NCBI GenBank assembly: GCA_965197675.1
Contig: OZ240221.1
Span: 2,108,001 to 2,172,000, forward strand
Length of the DNA: 64,000 nucleotides
Direction of reading: 5' to 3'
Source: G965197675 sp965197675
GTDB taxonomy: Bacteria; Chloroflexota; Dehalococcoidia; Plut-88900
The position numbers and the translations under genes are program-made. The number at the start of each line of letters is the position of its first letter. Positions within the stretch are counted from its first letter, which is position 1. The notes under the pieces were generated by a model that made no database searches, was not told the DNA's origin, and was given only the letters and a program-made list of their open reading frames with translations. Below are positions 27,083-35,888 of the stretch, in pieces.

Positions 27083-28120
27083 TTAAAGCTTGTACCTTCC
27101 GATCAATCCCTGGGGCCTGAACAGCATCAGAATTACCAGGAGCGCTCCCAGCACGCCGATTCTGGCCTGGCCTATGTACTCGATGGGGAAGCCAGGGACA
27201 AACCGCAGGCCTTCCTCCAAGAGCACGAAGACCAGACCTCCCATAATCGAGCCCCAAATGCTGGCTAGTCCGCCTATCAGCACAATCGAGGACAGCAATA
27301 TCGCTTCCAACAGCACAAATTCGTTGGGGGAAACCGCTCCGATATCAGCGACAAACAGGGCGCCAGCCACCGACGCTATCATCGCAGAGATGACCCAGAT
27401 GGTCAGCTTGTAGTAGGCCACCCTGTATCCGAAAACCTCGATAGCCTTTTCGTCTTCCCGAATGGCCGTAAGCACTCTACCAAAAGAGGTGTTGACTATA
27501 TAAAACGTAATGAAGGCTACTATGGCAAGGCACACCAGAACCAGGATCAGATACTCCCAACGCTCGTCCATCGTCCAACCGCCCAGCGATGGCGAGGGGA
27601 TCCAGTTGATGCCAAAGGGACCCCTGGTGAAATCCCGCGCACTCAAAAACAGCCTATGAGCGATAACTGCTACACCCAGTGTAGCCAGGGCAAAGAAGTC
27701 ATCTCGGAATCTACTGAACACGATACCGAGGAAAAGAGCTCCCACCCCAGTAATGCCTATTACTAGGGGCAGAGCGGCAAAGAAGTTCCAGGAAAATACG
27801 CCAATCTCTGCGGAGACAGTTCCCGCAGCAGCTTCCGGAGGACTGTATGTGAGGACTGCTGAGATGTAAGCGCCGAAGCCGAAGAAGCCGAGGTGAGCAA
27901 TTGATAGAAGGCCAGTATATCCAACAATCAAGTTCAGGCTGATTGCCAAGATGCCCCAAATCGCTGCTACCGTGCCGACTCTCATGGCGAACTGTTCGCT
28001 TTCTCCGAACACCATCCAGGCGACTACGGCCGAAACGGCCACCACAGTTAGAGTGATGTCCTTGTTCTCAGCTATGAACGGTGGCGTGATGGAGTCTATC
28101 TTGCTTCGGCTAAGTAGCAT
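27083..28120 (-). CDS. livM: Branched-chain amino-acid type ABC transporter permease (LivM)
   Basis: A 345-residue inner-membrane permease. LNLIVGYTGLLSIAHLGFFGFGAY near residue 70, GVAVIAHRLFL, the EAA-like FGRVLTAIREDEKAIEVFGY and a C-terminal LFRPQGLIGRYK are typical of LivM. The ATG at 28118-28120 is chosen because AGGAG lies before it and a 32-codon upstream extension overlaps livH and is Ser/Cys-rich. Ten bases separate the livH stop from this start. The ATPase genes livG and livF do not follow: the next gene is convergent. Confidence 0.92.
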   Translation of the reverse strand: MLLSRSKIDSITPPFIAENKDITLTVVAVSAVVAWMVFGESEQFAMRVGTVAAIWGILAISLNLIVGYTGLLSIAHLGFFGFGAYISAVLTYSPPEAAAGTVSAEIGVFSWNFFAALPLVIGITGVGALFLGIVFSRFRDDFFALATLGVAVIAHRLFLSARDFTRGPFGINWIPSPSLGGWTMDERWEYLILVLVCLAIVAFITFYIVNTSFGRVLTAIREDEKAIEVFGYRVAYYKLTIWVISAMIASVAGALFVADIGAVSPNEFVLLEAILLSSIVLIGGLASIWGSIMGGLVFVLLEEGLRFVPGFPIEYIGQARIGVLGALLVILMLFRPQGLIGRYKL

Positions 28121-28130
28121 CAAACGTCTC

Positions 28131-29507
28131 CTAGGTTCTTGGCAAAAGCCCCCTTGGTCTGAGCAACAGGAAGAAGATGAACACGATAAAGGCGATGGCG
28201 TCCTTCCACTCGACACCTACGAACCAGACCCCGTAGTTCTCAGCCATACCCAGCAGAAATCCTCCCAAAAGAGCGCCGTAAAGATTGCCTGTTCCACCTA
28301 TTACCGCGGCTATCCAGCCCTTGAACAGGGGTAGGAATCCCATTCTAGGCTGTATGGTGTTCAAGTCCAACCCCAAGGAAATGCCTGCAAGAGCAGCTAT
28401 GGCAGCTCCCAAGAAGAACACACCTGCTATCACCACCGGCGTATTTATGCCCACCACTCTGGCCACCTCTTCGTCATCGCCAATGGCTCGGATTGCTTTA
28501 CCGAAGGACGTCTTTTTCTGCATCCAGATAAGAAGCGCGACAAGCCCTGCAGCCAATCCAACATTGAAGAGCTGATACGGCTTGATGCTTCCACTGAAAA
28601 TCGAAATCGGACTATCTCCAAATGGGTCGGGAAAGGCCCTGGGGGACACGTTGAAAACGATGGAGATCAAAGCCTGCAACATCAGAAGGACTCCCAGCGA
28701 GGCCACAATCATAATCAGGGGAGAACGGGCTCGACGACGGAGATAGTAGTAGAGTCCGCGGTACAGTATCAGGCCAACACACCCTGCAAAAACTATGCCA
28801 AGCACTACGCTTACGGGCAAATTAGAATCATCCGTTTGAGACATCAGATAGCCACAGTAAGCGCCCAGAACAGCCGCAATGGCCAATACTATTAAAGCGG
28901 TTGTTACCGCAGTTGAAGAGGGCGCAGACTTGGGTAGCCGTCGTACCACCGTCTTGTAGAGGACCCACAACGCAGTTGCGGTAACTAGAAATCCAACTAC
29001 GGGTGCGACATATATGTGCAAGTCGTCGGGCTGAGTAAAGAAGAATCCCGTGTACACGCCGACACCTGCAACGAGGATGGCGCCTGCTGACAGTAAAACA
29101 TGGGCAGAGAACCGCCTTCTCAGAGGCGCGTAGAACAGGGCGTACAACATCCACCCGAAGGATCCGGCAAACACTGCACCCACTCCACCAGCCAGAGGCA
29201 GGTTTACTCCGACACCACCGGACGGATGATAGTTGAAAACGTAATATGCTCCGACTGCCGGCAGAACGCCGTAAGCCAGGTCGAAAAACCAGACAGTACC
29301 GAACACCAGGCTGAAACCAATGGCCAGCATGGAATAGATGGATCCTGTAGCGATGCTGTTCAGGGTGAACTGAATGAATTTATCGATATCCAGGATAATC
29401 AGCAAGAGGACATAGGCCAGAGTGACAGCGCCAATAAGGCTCAAGCTGTTCTGCCTAAGGAACGCCGTCAGCGGCGTTCCCGAACCCTGTTGAAGATACC
29501 TTAACAA
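28131..29507 (-). CDS. livH: Branched-chain amino-acid type ABC transporter permease (LivH), enlarged
   Basis: A 458-residue inner-membrane permease against about 290-310 in usual LivH. The N-terminal SIATGSIYSMLAIGFSLVFG and the C-terminal FKGWIAAVIGGTGNLYGALLGG with LLLRPRGLL mark LivH. The extra length is a block at about residues 132-262 with several additional hydrophobic helices between LYALFYAPLRRR and LYYYLRRRARSPL, two segments that resemble one another. The frame is open throughout, so it is not a simple fusion error. Operon order livK-livH-livM. Confidence 0.9.
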   Translation of the reverse strand: MLRYLQQGSGTPLTAFLRQNSLSLIGAVTLAYVLLLIILDIDKFIQFTLNSIATGSIYSMLAIGFSLVFGTVWFFDLAYGVLPAVGAYYVFNYHPSGGVGVNLPLAGGVGAVFAGSFGWMLYALFYAPLRRRFSAHVLLSAGAILVAGVGVYTGFFFTQPDDLHIYVAPVVGFLVTATALWVLYKTVVRRLPKSAPSSTAVTTALIVLAIAAVLGAYCGYLMSQTDDSNLPVSVVLGIVFAGCVGLILYRGLYYYLRRRARSPLIMIVASLGVLLMLQALISIVFNVSPRAFPDPFGDSPISIFSGSIKPYQLFNVGLAAGLVALLIWMQKKTSFGKAIRAIGDDEEVARVVGINTPVVIAGVFFLGAAIAALAGISLGLDLNTIQPRMGFLPLFKGWIAAVIGGTGNLYGALLGGFLLGMAENYGVWFVGVEWKDAIAFIVFIFFLLLRPRGLLPRT

Positions 29508-29548
29508 CCGCTTCTCCCCACTAGAGGATTAAGTTTGCGCTAAACGCA

Positions 29549-29585
29549 GCGTGGCTAGCCGCCCATGGAAGACGGCTAGCCACGC
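29549..29585 (-). terminator. Strong intergenic hairpin between livK and livH
   Basis: A 13-bp perfect stem (GCGTGGCTAGCCG and its complement) with an 11-base loop lies in the livK-livH spacer. No T-run follows on the minus strand, so it may protect livK mRNA or reduce read-through rather than stop it fully. Confidence 0.7.
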
Positions 29586-29644
29586 TAACAACTCTACAAG
29601 AGTAACTCCCAACAGTTACCCTCGCCTTGACCTTGATTTTACTC

Positions 29645-31003
29645 TCAGCTTCCGGGCTCGTAGCGTACGCTGCCGAAGTTATCTTGCGTTCGCTCAGCCA
29701 CTGGCAACACCCGGAACATGTCTGCAGTCATGCCTTCCGCATCGCCGTTCTCATCGAATCCGTAGGTGCCAGCCGCGCCGTCAAAGCCTTCTATAGCGTA
29801 CAGGCAGTCCCTCAAGGATGCGGTGTCGAACAGGTCGGCCCCCTCTTCCTCAACACACTGTTTGATGATGTACAGCTGGTCGTAGTTGGCTGCCTCGAAG
29901 AAGGGGTAGTTGATGAAACCAAATCTATCGAGAGCGTTAGCCAGGAAGTTCTTACCCTTTCGTTTCGTAACCTCCGGCAAGTTAGACGCCCTAACGTCGG
30001 TAATGGCCTCTCCACCTATTTCGAGGGAAGTGGTTGCCAGGCATGTGTCACCCGCATAAATCCGGCCATCCCATCCCAGCTCTCTGGCCTGGATTACGCT
30101 CGCTCCACAACCCTCAAGTGTCTGGGTAATAATGACTAGAGCCTGGGGGTCCTCGGCTATCATCTTGGTCAGCACTGGCCGATAGTCTGTGTCATCTACC
30201 CTGGCTCTTTCGGCGGTTAGGATGGTACCGCCTAGGCTCTCATACATCTCTGTGAAGCTGGCCATCCAGCCTGCGGCGAAGTCGGTCTCATGCGTCAAAG
30301 TAGCGACCGTTGTGTATCCGTCAGCTATTGCGGCGGCAGCAGGCGCTTCACCCAGCGCTGCGTTATCGGGGGCATTACGGAATGCATAGTCCCCGGCAAA
30401 GCTGAAGTCGTTGGTGCTAACGATAGATATCACCAGGATTTCGTTCTTGTCTATCTCTGGAGAAAAGCCCATGGCAGCGCCACTACAAGATGCTCCGAGA
30501 ACTATGCTAACCTCGTCCACCTCTACCAGCTTGGTAAAAGCAGTGAGTGCGTCTGAGGCATTACACTTACCGTCCTCCACTATCAAGTCGATTTGGTGAC
30601 CGTCTATACCTCCGGCCGCGTTGATCTCATCGGCTGCCAAGTCGATGGACCGGAAGAAAACGGTACCATAGTCCTGGGCTGGCCCCGTTAAGTCATGAAT
30701 CGCCCCAATCTTGATGGGGGCCTTCTCCTCCATCATCGCGTCGTCGTCATCCATCATCGCGTCGTCATCATCCATCATCGCGTCGTCGTCATCCATCATC
30801 GCATCGTCATCATCCATCATCGCGTCGTCGTCATCCATCATCGCGTCCTGTGTGGGGGTGGGGGTGGTTGGAGCCGGCGTGGGAGTGTCCTCATCTCCAC
30901 AGGCTGCCGCTACAATCAGCACGAGCGTAAGAATGCCCAATACAGCTACCGCAACCTTTCGGCTAGACAATAGCCGCTTGAGTCCCTTTTCTCTCTGACT
31001 CAT
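29645..31003 (-). CDS. Branched-chain amino-acid type substrate-binding lipoprotein (LivK-like)
   Basis: A 452-residue type-I periplasmic-binding-fold protein. The N-terminus is basic, then hydrophobic, with lipobox IVAAAC near residue 35. A linker of Thr/Pro is followed by five to six copies of AMMDDDD (about residues 53-90) before the folded domain starts IKIGAIHDLTGPAQDYG. Domain motifs such as VVLGASCSGAAMG-like VLGASCSG and AYAFRNAP-type DYAFRNAP are seen. It heads the livK-livH-livM operon. Ligand could be an amino acid, amide or urea-type compound. Confidence 0.92.
   Translation of the reverse strand: MSQREKGLKRLLSSRKVAVAVLGILTLVLIVAAACGDEDTPTPAPTTPTPTQDAMMDDDDAMMDDDDAMMDDDDAMMDDDDAMMDDDDAMMEEKAPIKIGAIHDLTGPAQDYGTVFFRSIDLAADEINAAGGIDGHQIDLIVEDGKCNASDALTAFTKLVEVDEVSIVLGASCSGAAMGFSPEIDKNEILVISIVSTNDFSFAGDYAFRNAPDNAALGEAPAAAAIADGYTTVATLTHETDFAAGWMASFTEMYESLGGTILTAERARVDDTDYRPVLTKMIAEDPQALVIITQTLEGCGASVIQARELGWDGRIYAGDTCLATTSLEIGGEAITDVRASNLPEVTKRKGKNFLANALDRFGFINYPFFEAANYDQLYIIKQCVEEEGADLFDTASLRDCLYAIEGFDGAAGTYGFDENGDAEGMTADMFRVLPVAERTQDNFGSVRYEPGS
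30729..30847. repeat. 21-bp in-frame tandem repeat inside the LivK linker
   Basis: About five and a half copies of a 21-bp unit (CATCATCGCGTCGTCGTCAT on the plus strand) encode Ala-Met-Met-Asp-Asp-Asp-Asp on the minus strand. Copies differ by single third-base changes. Likely to vary in number between strains. Confidence 0.9.
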
Positions 31004-31284
31004 ATCTGTTACCTCTCTTCCTACTTGCTTTGAACTAGATTTCCGATTGGGCTTACCATTCCCGCGTTAACCCTAATGCTTCGGTGCTTACAAGATAGTA
31101 AACGAAATTATCCGAAAATAGTTGCCGCCATCATAATTGGGCGAATAGAAACGCCTCTTTATGAATAATGGAGCGTATTGTAGGAGTCGGAGTACTCTTT
31201 GTCAAGGCAATGAACCTATGCCATTGGGGCAAACGCATTTTGAGTTAGCGGATACACCGTCAGTCGTTTTTCCGGCTTTCGCCA

Positions 31285-31515
31285 GCGTCCAGACGGGTGG
31301 GGTAGGAGTTCGGCCAAAGCCGGTTTGGCCAGTATGCGATTGCCCTGCATAATATCCCGACTGGACTTGTGTGGGGCAACTTGATTGTCTTTTCTGTTTA
31401 GCTTTGAAAGTTGATTGAATTTTCTGGTCCCCGTTCAAACTTGATTGATTTGTAAAAAAAGTTTTGTTTTAGGGATTCCCCAGGCACGAATATGTCGTTA
31501 ATTTTGATTGAGTTT
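31285..31515 (-). repeat. TTGATTGA-rich repeat element, inverted copy of 43475-43700
   Basis: The segment is homologous to the reverse complement of about 43475-43700: shared are GCCGGTTTGGCCAG-type sequence, a region with ACTTGATTG, TTTCTGTTTAG, AAAAAAGTTTT, CCAGGCACGA and ATGTCGTTA. The copy here has about 30 extra bases containing another GTTGATTGAA. The small ORF found next to the other copy is absent. Confidence 0.7.
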
Positions 31516-31597
31516 TTCATCAGCTTGGGGTTGGCCCCGCCCGCCCAGGTAGGGTTTTGTATGTAAGGTACATCCACCTCGTGCAGCGCCTCTCCCT

Positions 31598-31694
31598 TGG
31601 ATTCCCGTGTCAAGCACGGGAATGACGGGTGGGGGGTGAGGGCACCCTTCCCTTCGACTACGCTCAGGGTAAACTTTAAGCTCAGGATGAGCGG
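31598..31694. repeat. Composite intergenic repeat, copy 1
   Basis: It combines a palindrome GGATTCCCGTGTC-AAGCACGGGAATGACGG with a GAGGGCACCCTTCCCTTCGA stretch and TACGCTCAGGGTAAACTTTA. The same order recurs at 31953-32061. The whole 31004-32340 interval has no credible gene; it is filled by such repeats. Confidence 0.8.
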
Positions 31695-31952
31695 AGACAC
31701 CTCATCCTCCGAGGGAGAAGGAGCCGGGCATTTGTTTTCAGCGAGAGCGTTTACAAGGTCTTGAAACGGGCGAGAGTTCCGGCCCTGCTTAGCCCCGTTC
31801 GGGTTGCCCTTGGGAGTCCCTGCCCCAAGGCGACGACCTCCTCGAGAAATAGGGGTGATACCTCCTTGTAAGCGAGATGAGTGGTTACATTATAGTACGC
31901 AGATCCTTATTCTATATATAGCCGCGTGGCGCAACAGGCTAGGTTCCAACTC

Positions 31953-32061
31953 TGGATTCCCGTGTCAAGCACGGGAATGACGGGAAAGAGGGGGGGTAGG
32001 GGAATGAGGGCACCCTTCCCTTCGACTACGCTCAGGGTAAACTTTAAGCTCAGGGTGAGCG
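31953..32061. repeat. Composite intergenic repeat, copy 2
   Basis: Direct repeat of 31598-31694 with a 13-bp longer purine-rich spacer after the palindrome. Followed at 32138-32190 by two more TTCGAYARGCTC-type motifs. Confidence 0.8.
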
Positions 32062-32263
32062 TATATACAACACCCCCCCACTCATGGCGAGCTAGTCGAA
32101 CCAGGTGAGCGGATACACAACACCCCTGCCCCGCTCACTTCCTTCGACAAGCTCAGGATGACCCTTCGATAGGCTCGGGGTGAGGGGCGTGAGCAGGGCA
32201 GGCTGCAGGCCCGCCCCTACGGGGTCGCCCGGCTGCAGAGACTTGCCCTGCCTACGCAATTGG

Positions 32264-32292
32264 TTGATTTCGTTATTCTCGGCTGGTACAAT
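32264..32292 (+). promoter_or_regulatory. Putative promoter of the triple amidohydrolase operon
   Basis: TTGATT (32264-32269), 17-bp spacer, TACAAT (32287-32292). An open frame beginning at 32260 overlaps this promoter, so the first gene is taken to start at the ATG 32344. Confidence 0.6.
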
Positions 32293-32343
32293 ATCACCCG
32301 CATTCACCCCTTTTTCAGACAGAAGAGCTCGCTCAAAAGACTC

Positions 32344-33471
32344 ATGGACACTAGATTCATAGACGTAGACGGCCACATCATGGAGCCCCAAGACCTGTGG
32401 CAAGACTACATCGAGCCCAAGTTTCGAGGCCGAGCTCTTAAAATAGAGAAGAATGAGAAGGGATGGGAGTACCTCAGCTTGGATGGCCGGCAAGTGCCGT
32501 GGATGCAAGGGGGCACGCTGGGCACCTTCGGCGCCATAGGAAAGGATATCCGACCCTACCTCATTCCCGGCAACATCAGCTGGAGAGAAGCTATGCTCCC
32601 CGGCAGCTACGATCCACACGAACGAGTTAAGGTGATGGATGCTGAAGGTATAGACATGTCCTTCCTCTATCCATCCTTGGGTCTGTGCTGGGAGTACAGC
32701 TGTAAAGACGCCAAGCTTGCTGCGGCGTGCTGCAGGGCCTACAACAACTGGATGTTCGACTTCTGCAAACCTTATCCCGAACGCCTAGCTGCCGTTGCTC
32801 ACATTCCCGTCCTGGATATTCAGGAAGGGGTGAAGGAGTTAGAGAGATCTGCCAAGCAAGGCGCTAAAGCCGCCATGGTTTTGGGCCTTCCGCCGGACAA
32901 TCTGCCCCTGGGGAGGCCCTACTACGATCCTTTGTGGGCTGCCGCTCAAGATCTGGACATCCCAGTAACCATCCATCCGGGTAACGGTACGGAGGCTGCT
33001 TGGGCCAAGACCTACCCCGAAGAGGAGATAACTCACTGGTGGTCCTTTGTTATCACGCCCATAGATATGATGATGCACTTCTCCAGCTTCTTCAATGACG
33101 CCACATTCGAACGGTTTCCCCACCTCAAACTGGTAATCCTGGAGTCCGGGATCGGCTGGCTGGTCTACTGGCTGGATCGAATGGAGGAGAAGTTCGACGT
33201 GAACGGCTTCACTACCCCTATGAAATTGCGCCCCAAGGAGTACTTCCAAAGACAGTGCTGGTTCGCCATAGAGCCCGAGGAAAAGCTAGCCAAGCTCAGT
33301 ATAGAAGTCCTGGGCGCAGATAGGTTCATGTGGGCCTTCGATTACCCACATTCTGATTCTGTTGTCAGCCCAGTAAAAGAGTTGAAGGAGAATCTGGCTT
33401 CACTGCGCGAGGCAGACCAGCGAAAGGTCTTTGGAGAAAACGCGATGGAGTTGTATAAACTCGCAGCCTAG
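32344..33471 (+). CDS. Amidohydrolase_2 family protein, tandem paralogue 1
   Basis: A 375-residue ACMSD-like TIM-barrel protein starting MDTRFIDVDGHIMEP. It has the DxDGHxxEP metal motif, a mid-protein AAACCRAYNNWMFDFC, ITHWWSF, ILESGIGWLVYWLDRMEE and the C-terminal WAFDYPHSDS with the conserved Asp/His. Two close paralogues follow directly. The ATG at 32344 is chosen because the sequence upstream holds the promoter and aligned paralogues start here; the ribosome site is weak. Probable hydrolase or decarboxylase of a carboxylated or aromatic compound. Confidence 0.9.
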   Translation: MDTRFIDVDGHIMEPQDLWQDYIEPKFRGRALKIEKNEKGWEYLSLDGRQVPWMQGGTLGTFGAIGKDIRPYLIPGNISWREAMLPGSYDPHERVKVMDAEGIDMSFLYPSLGLCWEYSCKDAKLAAACCRAYNNWMFDFCKPYPERLAAVAHIPVLDIQEGVKELERSAKQGAKAAMVLGLPPDNLPLGRPYYDPLWAAAQDLDIPVTIHPGNGTEAAWAKTYPEEEITHWWSFVITPIDMMMHFSSFFNDATFERFPHLKLVILESGIGWLVYWLDRMEEKFDVNGFTTPMKLRPKEYFQRQCWFAIEPEEKLAKLSIEVLGADRFMWAFDYPHSDSVVSPVKELKENLASLREADQRKVFGENAMELYKLAA

Positions 33472-33503
33472 AATGATGCTGTGTAGGTAGAGGATCTCTC
33501 TCA

Positions 33504-34631
33504 TTGGCGACTAAATTCATAGATGTAGACGGCCACATCATGGAGCCTCAAGACCTGTGGCAAGACTACATCGAGCCAGAATACCGAGATCGCGCCCTTA
33601 AGATAGAACGCAATGAAAAGGGCTTGGAGTACCTTAGCATTGACAACCAGGAAATCCAACTGATGCAAGGGGGCACATTGGGCACTTTCGGGGCCATAGG
33701 TAAGGACATCCGACCCTACCTCGTTCCCGGCAATATAAACTGGAAGGAAGCCATGGTCCCCGGCGGTTACGATCCTCACGAGCGCGTCAAGGTTATGGAT
33801 GAAGAGGGGATCGATATGACCCTTGTATACCCCTCTCTGGGCATTTGCTGGGAGCACGGCTGCCGCGACCCGAAGCTCGCGGCGGCGTGCTGCCGAGCTT
33901 ATAACAACTGGGTTTTTGATTTCTGCAACGCACATCCAGACCGGTTGGTTCCCGTCGTCCACATCCCCACGTTGGACATACAGGAAGGCGCCAAGGAGCT
34001 GGAACGAACGGCTGCGCTGGGCGCCAAGGCCGCATTGCTATCCGGTCTCCCACCCAATGCACATCCCTACGGAAGGTCTTACTACGACCCCCTGTGGGCC
34101 GTTGCTCAAGACCTCGACATTCCCATCACAATCCATACCGCAGTAGGCAACGATGCCGTGTGGGCTAAGACTTATCCACCAGAAGAGGTCACTCACTGGT
34201 GGTCCTTCGTGCTCAGCCCGTTGGACACGATAATGCACTTCTCCAGTCTATTTAATGATGCGGTCTTCGAACGCTTCCCGAACCTCAAAGTGGTAATCCT
34301 GGAGTCGGGCATCGGTTGGCTGGTCTACTGGCTGGATCGGATGGAGGAGAAGTTCGACGTGAACGGCTTTACAACTCCTATGAAGATGCGGCCCAGGGAG
34401 TACTTCCAAAGACAGTGCTGGCTAGCCATGGAACCCGAGGAAAAGCTGGCCAAGTTTAGCATCGAAGTCTTGGGCGCGGATAAGTTCCTTTGGGCCTACG
34501 ACTTCCCCCACTCCGACTCTGTTGTGAATCCTGTTAAGGAGCTTAAAGAGAATCTGGGCCCACTCTCTCAGGACGACCGGAACAAGGTCTACGGAGAGAA
34601 CGCCATCAATCTATATCATCTCGCCGCGTAG
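33504..34631 (+). CDS. Amidohydrolase_2 family protein, tandem paralogue 2
   Basis: A 375-residue protein colinear with its neighbours (MATKFIDVDGHIMEP at the start, WAYDFPHSDS at the end). The start is TTG. Conserved catalytic positions match paralogue 1. It differs around residues 165-195 (PPNAHPYGRSYYDP, ITIHTAVGNDAVW), the region that lines the pocket in this fold, suggesting a different substrate. Spacing of 32 bp to the previous gene fits one operon. Confidence 0.92.
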   Translation: MATKFIDVDGHIMEPQDLWQDYIEPEYRDRALKIERNEKGLEYLSIDNQEIQLMQGGTLGTFGAIGKDIRPYLVPGNINWKEAMVPGGYDPHERVKVMDEEGIDMTLVYPSLGICWEHGCRDPKLAAACCRAYNNWVFDFCNAHPDRLVPVVHIPTLDIQEGAKELERTAALGAKAALLSGLPPNAHPYGRSYYDPLWAVAQDLDIPITIHTAVGNDAVWAKTYPPEEVTHWWSFVLSPLDTIMHFSSLFNDAVFERFPNLKVVILESGIGWLVYWLDRMEEKFDVNGFTTPMKMRPREYFQRQCWLAMEPEEKLAKFSIEVLGADKFLWAYDFPHSDSVVNPVKELKENLGPLSQDDRNKVYGENAINLYHLAA

Positions 34632-34663
34632 CCCGAGTTACTGCATTCAAGGAGGAGACGGCA

Positions 34664-35794
34664 GTGGCAGACGCCAAGTTCATAGACGTAGACGGTCACA
34701 TCATGGAGCCCCAGGAGATATGGAAGGACTACATTGATCCCGAATACCGCGATCGAACCTTGAAACTGGAGAAAAACAACGACGGCTTGGAGGTCCTCAG
34801 CGTTGGCGGGGAAGAGATACCCATCTTACAAGGTGGCACCCTGGGCACTTTCGGAGCCATCGGCAAGGATCTTCGGCCCTATCTCATCCCGGGTAACATT
34901 AGCTGGAAGGAATCACTGGTCCCCGGCGGTTATGATCCTCACGAGCGCGTCAAGGTTATGGACGAAGAGGGGATAGACATGACCCTTGTATACCCCTCTC
35001 TGGGTATTTGCTGGGAGCAAGACTGCAAGGACTCCAAGGTGGCGGCAGCTTGCTGCCGAGCTTATAACGATTGGGTCTTCGATTTTTGCAAACCTCGCCC
35101 CGACCGTCTGGTTCCGGTTTCCCACATCCCTACACTGGACATTGAGGAGGGGGTAAAGGAGCTAGAGAGGACCGTGAAACTCGGCACGAAGGCCGCCATG
35201 TTAAACGGTCTGCCTCCCAGCAGCCTTCCCTTCGGGAGACCTCACTACGATCCCCTATGGGCGGCTGCGCAGGACATGGATATACCAATGACTATTCACC
35301 CGTCCGTAGGAAGCGATGCCACCTGGGCCACGACTTACCCTGTCGAAGAGATAAGCCACTGGTGGTCTTTTATCTTGACCCCGATAGACATGATGATGCA
35401 ATTCACCAGCTTGTTCAATGAGGCCGTCTTCGAGAAATTCCCCGACCTGAAGGTGGTCATTTTAGAGTCAGGCATTGGCTGGTTGGTTTTCTGGCTTGAG
35501 CGGATGGAGGAGAAGTTCAAAATCAACGGTTTCACCACACCAATGAAGCTAAGCCCCACCGAGTACTTTCAACGACAGTGTTGGTTCGCCATGGACCCCG
35601 ACGAGAGGTTGGCCAAGTTCAGCATCGAGACTTTGGGTGCGGATAAGTTTCTATGGGCTTACGACTATCCCCACTCCGACTCGATTCTCAATCCCGTGAG
35701 CGAGCTAAAAGAGAACCTGGCTCCTCTACCCGAGGATGCCCAGAGAAAGGTATTCGGAGAGAACGCCCAAAACCTGTACAGGCTGGCGGCATAG
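34664..35794 (+). CDS. Amidohydrolase_2 family protein, tandem paralogue 3
   Basis: A 376-residue third copy, starting MADAKFIDVDGHIMEP with GTG preceded by GGAGGAGACG. It ends WAYDYPHSDS...NAQNLYRLAA. Same length and motifs as the other two, and shares with paralogue 2 a nearly identical block around residue 85-110 (VPGGYDPHERVKVMDEEG) also conserved in DNA, hinting at recent duplication or gene conversion. Followed by a NIPSNAP gene. Confidence 0.92.
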   Translation: MADAKFIDVDGHIMEPQEIWKDYIDPEYRDRTLKLEKNNDGLEVLSVGGEEIPILQGGTLGTFGAIGKDLRPYLIPGNISWKESLVPGGYDPHERVKVMDEEGIDMTLVYPSLGICWEQDCKDSKVAAACCRAYNDWVFDFCKPRPDRLVPVSHIPTLDIEEGVKELERTVKLGTKAAMLNGLPPSSLPFGRPHYDPLWAAAQDMDIPMTIHPSVGSDATWATTYPVEEISHWWSFILTPIDMMMQFTSLFNEAVFEKFPDLKVVILESGIGWLVFWLERMEEKFKINGFTTPMKLSPTEYFQRQCWFAMDPDERLAKFSIETLGADKFLWAYDYPHSDSILNPVSELKENLAPLPEDAQRKVFGENAQNLYRLAA

Positions 35795-35888
35795 AGCATT
35801 GTTGGCCTTCCATCTAGTCCCTTTTCCCGATATTGTTCTTCTGGCATAACTGACTCTAGTATCGTCAAACCCTAGGAGGCACAGATCC

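Noticed and set aside
30729..30847. Regular 21-bp repeats that could be taken for a CRISPR array
   Set aside because: The units are contiguous without spacers and are in frame inside the livK gene, encoding AMMDDDD.
31398..31700. 100-codon open frame on the minus strand
   Set aside because: It runs across two different intergenic repeats (palindrome and TTGATTGA element), so its protein is an accident of repeat sequence.
31921..31960. tRNA D-arm-like sequence GTGGCGCAACAGGCTAGG
   Set aside because: No acceptor, anticodon or T-arm can be formed with the neighbouring sequence; it abuts an intergenic palindrome.
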